DNA of 6,678 nt from Asaia bogorensis (GTDB lineage Bacteria > Pseudomonadota > Alphaproteobacteria > Acetobacterales > Acetobacteraceae), in the NCBI GenBank assembly GCA_945886995.1, contig CAMCZJ010000167.1, forward strand, positions 1 through 6,678, read 5' to 3'. Below are positions 1 through 4,805 of this stretch, in pieces. Under the pieces are notes generated by a model. The model did not search any database, was not told where the DNA came from, and worked only from the letters and a program-made list of their open reading frames with translations. The first letter of the stretch is position 1; every line of letters starts with the position of its first letter. Position numbers and translations under genes: made by a program.

Positions 1-1326
1 TGGGCGGATCTGGAACTGGAAGGCCCGCGCAAGGATTTGGCGCCGCTTTTCGACCTGATCCTGTCCCATGTGCCGGCGCCGAAGGTTGATCTGGAAAAGC
101 CCTTCGCGATGAATGCCTCCATCCTGGAAAGCGACAATTTCCTGGGCCGTATTCTGACCGGGCGCGTGGAACAAGGTGTTGCGCGCCTCAATATGCCGGT
201 GCGCGTGTTGCGCCAGGATGGGTCGGTTGTGGAAACCGGCCGCCTGACCAAGCTCATGACATTCTCGGGCCTTGATCGTGTGCCGGTGGAAGAAGTGCAG
301 GCGGGCGATATCATCGCCATTGCCGGGCTTTCGGATGCGACCATTCCGGATACCATCGCCGCGCCGGAAGTGACGGAAGCGCTGCCGGCCATTCCGGTGG
401 ACCCGCCGACGCTCGCGATGACCTTCCGCATCAATGACGGCCCCTTGGGTGGGCGTGAGGGCAAGAAGGTCACGTCGCGTCAGATTCGTGATCGGTTGTT
501 CAAGGAAACCGAAGGCAACGTCGCGATCAAGGTGAAGATCAGCGAAGAAGTTGACGCTTTTGAAGTGGCTGGCCGTGGTGAATTGCAGCTTGGTGTGCTG
601 ATTGAAACCATGCGGCGTGAGGGGTTTGAACTGACGATCGGGCGCCCGCGCGTGCTGACGCGCGACAATCCCGAAACCGGCGAACGTGAAGAACCCTTCG
701 AAGAAGCTTTGATTGACGTGGATGAAAACTATTCCGGCGTGGTGGTGGAGAAGATGTCCCTCCGCAAGGGCCAGATGCAGGATATGCGGCCTTCGGGCGG
801 CGGCAAGGTGCGGCTTACCTTCCACATCCCGTCACGCGGCCTGATTGGCTATCACGGCGAATTCCTGACCGATACGCGCGGCACGGGCATGATGAACCGG
901 CTATTCCTGGGCTACCGCCCATGGGCGGGTTCCATTGAAGGCCGCCGCAATGGGTCGCTGATTTCTAATTCGGATGGGGAAGCCATCCAATACGCGCTGT
1001 TCTATTTGCAGGAACGCGGCACGTTGTTTGTTGACCCCGGCGTGAAGGTTTATGTCGGCATGATCCTGGGTGAGCATTCGCGCGACAATGATCTGGAAGT
1101 GAACCCGATCAAGGAAAAGAAGCTGACCAATATCCGCGCCGCCGGCAAGGATGAGGCGCTGCTGCTGATCCCGCCGCGCAAGATGAGCCTGGAACAGGCC
1201 ATTGCGTATATCGAAGATGATGAGCTGGTTGAGGTAACGCCGGGTGCCATTCGGCTGCGCAAGCGCTACCTTGATCCGAATGAACGCAAGCGCAATGCGC
1301 GCCGCGCGGAGAGTGAGGCGGCGTGA
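1..1326 (+). CDS. typA: Translational GTPase TypA/BipA, C-terminal three quarters (5' end outside window)
   Basis: TypA (BipA) is an EF-G-like GTPase that binds the ribosome and is linked to ribosome assembly and to stress or low-temperature growth. The frame is open from base 1 and ends at TGA 1324-1326, giving 441 residues. Relatives have about 605-610, so roughly 165-175 N-terminal residues are missing, including the P-loop and most of the G domain. The last G-domain helix is visible (DLAPLFDLILSHVPAP). It is followed by the beta-barrel domain II (about bases 103-330), the EF-G III-like domain (about 415-640, with VTSRQIRDRL and VAGRGELQLGVLIE), the EF-G V-like domain (about 670-915, with IPSRGLIGYHGEF and TRGTGMM), and the TypA-specific C-terminal domain (KKLTNIRAAGKDEA, DDELVEVTPGAIRLRKRYL). 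These last motifs distinguish TypA from EF-G and LepA. All visible domains are intact. A clear terminator follows directly, so typA is last in its transcript. Confidence 0.97.
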   Translation, partial: WADLELEGPRKDLAPLFDLILSHVPAPKVDLEKPFAMNASILESDNFLGRILTGRVEQGVARLNMPVRVLRQDGSVVETGRLTKLMTFSGLDRVPVEEVQAGDIIAIAGLSDATIPDTIAAPEVTEALPAIPVDPPTLAMTFRINDGPLGGREGKKVTSRQIRDRLFKETEGNVAIKVKISEEVDAFEVAGRGELQLGVLIETMRREGFELTIGRPRVLTRDNPETGEREEPFEEALIDVDENYSGVVVEKMSLRKGQMQDMRPSGGGKVRLTFHIPSRGLIGYHGEFLTDTRGTGMMNRLFLGYRPWAGSIEGRRNGSLISNSDGEAIQYALFYLQERGTLFVDPGVKVYVGMILGEHSRDNDLEVNPIKEKKLTNIRAAGKDEALLLIPPRKMSLEQAIAYIEDDELVEVTPGAIRLRKRYLDPNERKRNARRAESEAA

Positions 1327-1347
1327 GAGCCGCCCAGCCGGTTCAAG

Positions 1348-1382
1348 AAACCCGCCAGTGGCAACGCAGGCGGGTTTTTTTT
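1348..1382 (+). terminator. Intrinsic terminator after typA, probably bidirectional
   Basis: The 9-bp stem pairs AAACCCGCC (1348-1356) with GGCGGGTTT (1369-1377) around a 12-base loop, and an unbroken run of eight T (1375-1382) follows. It starts 21 bases after the typA stop. Read on the minus strand, the stem is followed by TTTCTT, so it may also stop transcription of the convergent membrane-protein gene, whose stop codon lies only six bases beyond the T run. Confidence 0.9.
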
Positions 1383-1388
1383 ATCACT

Positions 1389-1829
1389 TCATGCCCGCAG
1401 CGATAATGGCTTCAGCAACAGCAGCGCCGCGCCGAAACCCCAGGCGCCATTAAAGAGCAACCCACGCCAGGGAATGGCGCCATTCCAGCCCGGCGAGCCT
1501 TTCAGATAAGGCACCAGTGTCAGCGCCGCCACGGTCAGCGCCAGCGCGCCGAAAATCGCGCCAAAGGCCAGCGCGGGTAAAAGCCGCCGCGACAAGATGA
1601 ACGCCAGCACCGCGCCCCAAACCCCGCCCCAAAAACATTGGGAGGCTATGGCCGGCACGCCAAGCGGTTTTGTGGGTGCCATATTGAAGGGCGCCGCCGC
1701 CTTGCCAAAAACCGCCACCACCGCCGGGATATCATTGCCGACATGATGCAACAAAAAGGCGCTGCCCTGATGGAAGATCACGACTGAAAGCGCGCCGGCG
1801 ATGAAGCCGGACAGCAAAATGCGCATCAT
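1389..1829 (-). CDS. Small four-helix membrane protein of unknown function
   Basis: The 146-residue protein is very hydrophobic, with four likely membrane helices at about residues 3-27, 58-80, 82-107 and 120-139. Recognisable local motifs are FHQG at the end of helix 1, PFNMAPTKPLGVP just before helix 2, and FWGGVWG inside helix 2. Proteins with this pattern occur in other alphaproteobacteria as uncharacterised membrane proteins, from memory only. I know no function or Pfam name. There is no signal-peptide cleavage site, so helix 1 is probably an anchor. The start is the first of two adjacent ATGs: a GGAAGGGG ribosome-binding site lies 7 bases upstream, inside the preceding gene. That ATG overlaps the TGA of the AA_synth gene (ATGA, 1829-1826), which implies translational coupling and probably one operon. 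The protein could serve as a small transporter or accessory subunit, but nothing in the sequence shows this. Confidence 0.8.
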   Translation of the reverse strand: MMRILLSGFIAGALSVVIFHQGSAFLLHHVGNDIPAVVAVFGKAAAPFNMAPTKPLGVPAIASQCFWGGVWGAVLAFILSRRLLPALAFGAIFGALALTVAALTLVPYLKGSPGWNGAIPWRGLLFNGAWGFGAALLLLKPLSLRA

Positions 1830-2371
1830 CTCGGCGCCCCTTCCCCAATCCGGTGCAGCAGCCGCCCGCCATCGGCCAGGCCAATCACCACCAGAATCTC
1901 ATCCGGGCGCGGGCCATCGCCAAGGCTCACGGTAATCGCGTCAAAATGCCCGCGCGACCAGACATCATCCTTATGCCCAAGCGGCAGGTCTAGCGCGCTG
2001 CCAGGTCCGCCCATCTTGGCCGAGGATGGGATGATGGCCGCGCCCCCGCCAATCGCTTCCCGCAGCGGCCGGCCAAGGGCTGGGTGCAGAATCGCAGCGC
2101 CATGTTCCAATTCCCCGGCCGCGCCCACAATCGCACCCTTGCCATAGGAAACCGCAGGCCCGCCCAGCAGCTTCACCAATTCCGGCGCCACACGGGCCGC
2201 AAGCGCGGGGCCAAGCTCCACCAGGGGCGACAAATCCTCCTGATATCGCCCGGCGAAGGGATTGCCGATCAGGATCAGCGCCACGGCGCGGATGATGGGG
2301 CGTGGTGCCACGCGCCCGGCCTCGGCGAAGCTCTCCTCACGCAGGTACACGAGCTTGCGGATATCGGGCAT
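1826..2371 (-). CDS. Amino acid synthesis family protein (DUF1185/AA_synth)
   Basis: The 181 residues fit the AA_synth family (DUF1185, PF06684), whose members are usually about 180-200 residues. Motifs seen in order are NPFAGRYQEDLSP (37-49), SYGKGAIVG (75-83), ELEHGAAILHP (87-97), the glycine-rich IGGGAAIIPSSAKMGGPG (107-124), LGHKD (131-135) and SRGHFDA (139-145). Known structures of the family show a fold related to bacterial chorismate mutase, and a role in amino-acid metabolism was proposed from fold and genome context. No enzyme activity is established, so the substrate is unknown. The protein has no signal peptide or membrane segment and is probably cytoplasmic. The ATG at 2371 is supported by AAGGGGGAG (2377-2385 on the complement), 5 bases upstream. 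It is first in a two-gene unit with the membrane protein downstream (4-base overlap), and it diverges from a threonine aldolase gene 131 bases away. I see no clear promoter for it. Confidence 0.88.
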   Translation of the reverse strand: MPDIRKLVYLREESFAEAGRVAPRPIIRAVALILIGNPFAGRYQEDLSPLVELGPALAARVAPELVKLLGGPAVSYGKGAIVGAAGELEHGAAILHPALGRPLREAIGGGAAIIPSSAKMGGPGSALDLPLGHKDDVWSRGHFDAITVSLGDGPRPDEILVVIGLADGGRLLHRIGEGAPR

Positions 2372-2502
2372 GGTGGCTCCCCCTTGCGGTCTTCAGGCAT
2401 CAAGCCTCGCAGTTTTGCCCCCGCATAGGAAGCCGGCGCCACCCCCTGGCAGAAAGCCTCAGCACGTTGCATCTTGGTCCCACCAAATAAGGGAATACCG
2501 CC

Positions 2503-3570
2503 ATGGTCCATGCTCCGAACCGTCCGCCGCCAGGTGCGCCGCCTGTTCACATCAACCTCTATTCCGATACGCAAACCCGCCCGACGCCCGCCATGAAGGA
2601 CGCCATGATGCGCGCCGAAGTGGGCGATGAGCAGCATGGCGATGACCCGACGGTGCATGAGCTATGCGACCGCATGGCCGCGCTGATGGGCAAGGAAGCG
2701 GCGATGTATTTGCCGTCCGGCACCATGTGCAATGTGATCGCGATCCTGACGCATTGCCAAAAGGGTGATGAGGTGGTGGCGCATGAAACGAGCCACATCC
2801 TGCATAGCGAAGGCGGCACCCATGCCGCGCTGACCGGCGTGCAGATCATGCCGATGCGCGGGCCGAAGGGCATGTTCACCGCTGATGACCTCCGCGGCGC
2901 CATTCGCCCGAAAACCCGCTACACCCCGCCGCAAAGGCTGTTGGAAGTGGAACAAACCGCCAATATCGGTGGTGGTGCGGTGTGGCCGCTGGCGCAACTA
3001 AATGCCGTGGCCGCCGTGGCGCATGGTGAAGGCTGGGCCACGCATATGGATGGCGCGCGGCTGATGAATGCCTGTGTCGCCGCCGGCATCGCGCCCAAGG
3101 ATATGGTCGCGTCATATGACAGCGTCTGGCTGGATTTCACCAAGGGGCTGGGCGCACCGCTCGGCGCCGTGCTGTGTGGCAGCAATGAATTCATTGGCCG
3201 CGCCTGGCGTTGGAAGCAGCGCTTGGGCGGTTCCATGCGCCAGGGCGGCATTTGCGCTGCTGCCTGCATCTATGCGCTGGATCACAATATTGATCGGTTG
3301 GCGGATGACCATGCCAATGCCAAGACTCTGGCGCGGGGCCTGGCGCAGATTGAAGGCGTGAAGGTGGAAGACCCGGAAACCAATCTGGTGTTTTTCGATA
3401 TCAGCGGCACGGGCATGGATGTCGCGCGCTTGCAGGAAAAGCTGCAAATGCGCGGCATTGCGGTCAGCGGTCTTGGCGGGCGCGTGCGCGCTTGCACGCA
3501 TCTGGATGTGACAGCACCGATGATTGATGAGGCGGTCACGGAAATCCGCGCCGCGCTGAAGGCGGCTTAA
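2503..3570 (+). CDS. ltaE: Low-specificity L-threonine aldolase (PLP-dependent)
   Basis: This fold-type I PLP enzyme family cleaves L-threonine or L-allo-threonine to glycine and acetaldehyde in the cytoplasm. The protein has 355 residues, against 333 in E. coli LtaE; part of the excess is a proline-rich N-terminal stretch of about 17. Visible landmarks are NLYSDTQTRPTPAM (18-31), the PLP-contact region with His98 (equivalent to E. coli His83), HMDGARLMNA with Asp183 and Arg186, and DFTKGLGAPLG with the Schiff-base lysine Lys214. RWKQRLGGSMRQGG (236-249) and the C-terminal RVRACTHLDV (327-336), which supplies the carboxylate-binding arginine, complete the set. The E. coli His126 position is alanine (Ala153 in EQTANIGGG), so the protein belongs to a sequence subgroup and its threonine/allo-threonine preference cannot be assumed. 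AAGGGA (2489-2494), 8 bases before the ATG, supports the start. The gene is transcribed alone, with stem-loops after the stop. The family assignment is firm; the exact substrate is not. Confidence 0.92.
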   Translation: MVHAPNRPPPGAPPVHINLYSDTQTRPTPAMKDAMMRAEVGDEQHGDDPTVHELCDRMAALMGKEAAMYLPSGTMCNVIAILTHCQKGDEVVAHETSHILHSEGGTHAALTGVQIMPMRGPKGMFTADDLRGAIRPKTRYTPPQRLLEVEQTANIGGGAVWPLAQLNAVAAVAHGEGWATHMDGARLMNACVAAGIAPKDMVASYDSVWLDFTKGLGAPLGAVLCGSNEFIGRAWRWKQRLGGSMRQGGICAAACIYALDHNIDRLADDHANAKTLARGLAQIEGVKVEDPETNLVFFDISGTGMDVARLQEKLQMRGIAVSGLGGRVRACTHLDVTAPMIDEAVTEIRAALKAA

Positions 3571-3582
3571 CCTAGCGTCTGA

Positions 3583-3609
3583 TCCGCCCGGGCCTTCAAC
3601 CTGGGCGGA
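3583..3609 (+). repeat. Perfectly nested 10-bp stem-loop just after the threonine aldolase gene
   Basis: TCCGCCCGGG (3583-3592) pairs with CCTGGGCGGA (3600-3609) with one G:T pair, around a 7-base loop. It begins 13 bases after the stop codon. There is no T run on either strand, so it is not a textbook intrinsic terminator. It could protect the mRNA 3' end, or work with the next hairpin. Confidence 0.6.
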
Positions 3610-3615
3610 CAGCGA

Positions 3616-3669
3616 TTAGTGCGCCCCCCGTTCACATTCGTTCACGCGGCGCGCACTAAATTTTGTTTG
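3616..3669 (+). terminator. Possible terminator of the threonine aldolase gene
   Basis: TTAGTGCGC (3616-3624) pairs perfectly with GCGCACTAA (3651-3659). Pairing continues inward through two C-C mismatches for about five more base pairs, leaving a loop of about 12 bases. An imperfect T-rich tail (TTTTGTTT, 3661-3668) follows on the plus strand. The loop region holds a direct repeat, GTTCAC, at 3630-3635 and 3640-3645, ten bases apart. The weak tail makes termination likely but not certain. Confidence 0.5.
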
Positions 3670-3672
3670 GTC

Positions 3673-3716
3673 GCATTTTCCGAGTCGCCAAGTGTCTCCA
3701 CTTGGCTTGAAAATGC
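3673..3716. repeat. Two-tier inverted repeat abutting the oxidoreductase stop codon
   Basis: The outer arms are GCATTTTC (3673-3680) and GAAAATGC (3709-3716), a perfect 8-bp match. The inner arms are GCCAAGTG (3687-3694) and CACTTGGC (3699-3706), a second perfect 8-bp match with a TCTC loop. The two stems are joined by an asymmetric internal loop of six bases on one side and two on the other. The last base touches the TAA of the minus-strand gene. Neither strand has a following T run. The shape resembles a REP-type intergenic element or an mRNA 3' stabiliser more than a standard terminator; which one cannot be told from a single copy. Confidence 0.65.
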
Positions 3717-4649
3717 TTAAGCCTCAAAATGCGGCAGTGCCATGCGCTTGCCGAGCGCCAGCGCATCCAGCGTCATTTGCAGCGGCGTCAGATGCGCCTC
3801 GCTCTCACCACGCTGCAGCAATTCGGCGAAGCGGGCATAGAGCATCGGGTATTCCTCCCGCGCTTCCTGCATTGTCACCTTTCCGTCAATCACCAGAGTA
3901 CCCCCGCTATCGAGCAACGCCACTTCATGGCCGCAGCGCGTTGTGATGTGCAGTTCCCGCTGATCCGGGCCGACATGGCCCCAATTTGCATGCAGTTCCA
4001 AAGGTCCGGCGCCATCAAGGCTGCCGAAGCGGATCGTGGCAGCGAGAGGCGCGGCATGGTTGGTGGCGATATGCAACTCCGCGCTCTGCACGAAAGGTGG
4101 CGCCGCGAAGATCCTGCTGATCACCGACAGCGCATTGATCGCCATGTCGAAAACACCAAGCCCATCAACCTGCCAGATCCATTCTTGATCGGGGTGGTAG
4201 ACGCGAAAATCCTCATGCCAATCCACGCGCAGCTTGGCCAAATGCTTATCCGCGAGAAACATCCGCGCAGCCTCTACCGCGCGATTGCATTGCGAATGCC
4301 AGGAGGCATAGAGAACGCGCCCGCAGCGCACCGCCAATTCTACCAGCGCCTCAGCCTCGCCCATTGTCGCGGCGGGTGGCTTTTCCAAAAGGACATGCTT
4401 GCCCGCGAGCAGCGCATCGCGCGCAATGGCAAAGCGCGCCGCTGGTGGCGTGCAGATTGCCACTGCATCCAGCGCGCAGGCGGCGAACATGGCCTGATGG
4501 TCCGTGTAGATGGGCAAACCGGCAATGGTTTCCCCGCCGCCAAGGTCCGCGAGCCCTGCCAAGGTAAAACCGGCATTGCCCGTAATCGCCGGCAAATGCC
4601 GCTTACGCGCGATTTGCCCCAAGCCCACAATGCCGATGCTGATCGCCAT
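3717..4649 (-). CDS. Gfo/Idh/MocA oxidoreductase, likely D-galactose or L-arabinose 1-dehydrogenase
   Basis: This is an NAD(P)-dependent sugar dehydrogenase of the Gfo/Idh/MocA family, 310 residues from the chosen ATG. The Rossmann motif is GLGQIA (9-14 in this numbering). The family lysine is Lys90 in LLEKPPAAT, and GVFDMAINALS gives Asp168 and Asn172. These match Lys91, Asp169 and Asn173 of Azospirillum L-arabinose 1-dehydrogenase (309 residues), as do YASWHSQCN and DQEWIWQVDGLGVFD. That enzyme group oxidises D-galactose and L-arabinose at C1 to the lactone, the first step of non-phosphorylative sugar breakdown. Which sugar is preferred here is inference. The frame also opens at GTG 4667 and ATG 4664, but the ATG at 4649 has AAGGGGG 5 bases upstream and gives the family's N-terminus. 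No lactonase, dehydratase or sugar transporter lies beside it in the window. The cytoplasmic protein shows no signal peptide. Confidence 0.87.
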   Translation of the reverse strand: MAISIGIVGLGQIARKRHLPAITGNAGFTLAGLADLGGGETIAGLPIYTDHQAMFAACALDAVAICTPPAARFAIARDALLAGKHVLLEKPPAATMGEAEALVELAVRCGRVLYASWHSQCNRAVEAARMFLADKHLAKLRVDWHEDFRVYHPDQEWIWQVDGLGVFDMAINALSVISRIFAAPPFVQSAELHIATNHAAPLAATIRFGSLDGAGPLELHANWGHVGPDQRELHITTRCGHEVALLDSGGTLVIDGKVTMQEAREEYPMLYARFAELLQRGESEAHLTPLQMTLDALALGKRMALPHFEA

Positions 4650-4654
4650 GGCCG

Positions 4655-4661
4655 CCCCCTT
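4655..4661 (-). promoter_or_regulatory. Ribosome-binding site that fixes the oxidoreductase start
   Basis: Read on the minus strand this is AAGGGGG, five bases before the ATG at 4649. It lies downstream of, or overlapping, the two earlier possible starts (GTG 4667 and ATG 4664), so it can serve only the 4649 start. Confidence 0.75.
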
Positions 4662-4745
4662 CATCACGCGCCCGTCAATAGCGCGCGCTTTGGCGGAGCT
4701 TATCGGAATTCAGGAAGCCGCCCAGGGGTACGCGCCAGCTTTTGC

Positions 4746-4775
4746 TTGACATGATCCAGCGACCGCGAATGACAT
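4746..4775 (+). promoter_or_regulatory. Candidate sigma-70 promoter for pbpC
   Basis: A perfect TTGACA -35 box (4746-4751) is followed, after 18 bases, by a weak -10 candidate TGACAT (4770-4775). Transcription would begin near 4782, leaving a short leader that includes the ribosome-binding site at 4795-4799. The -35 box is convincing by sequence; the -10 box matches only three of six consensus bases. Confidence 0.4.
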
Positions 4776-4794
4776 GCGCCTGATGCATCAGGAC

Positions 4795-4799
4795 AGGGA
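4795..4799 (+). promoter_or_regulatory. Ribosome-binding site supporting the TTG start of pbpC
   Basis: AGGGA sits six bases before TTG 4806-4808. The frame is closed upstream by TGA 4770-4772, and no ATG or GTG lies between that stop and the transmembrane segment. The site therefore decides the start. Confidence 0.7.
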
Positions 4800-4805
4800 C
4801 CGCCT

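Noticed and set aside
2275..2658. Minus-strand frame crossing the intergenic region and both flanking gene starts
   Set aside because: It overlaps two well-supported genes, has no ribosome-binding site of note, and its translation shows no recognisable motif. A remnant small gene at about 2372-2473 cannot be excluded but has no support.
3630..3645. Direct repeat GTTCAC-N4-GTTCAC as a possible two-site operator
   Set aside because: The ten-base spacing suits an operator, but it lies in the loop of a terminator-like hairpin between two 3' ends, where no promoter is expected.
3729..4754. Long plus-strand open frame (341 codons) opposite the oxidoreductase gene
   Set aside because: It is antisense to a clear Gfo/Idh/MocA gene, resembles no known family, and its open length follows from high third-position GC on the other strand.
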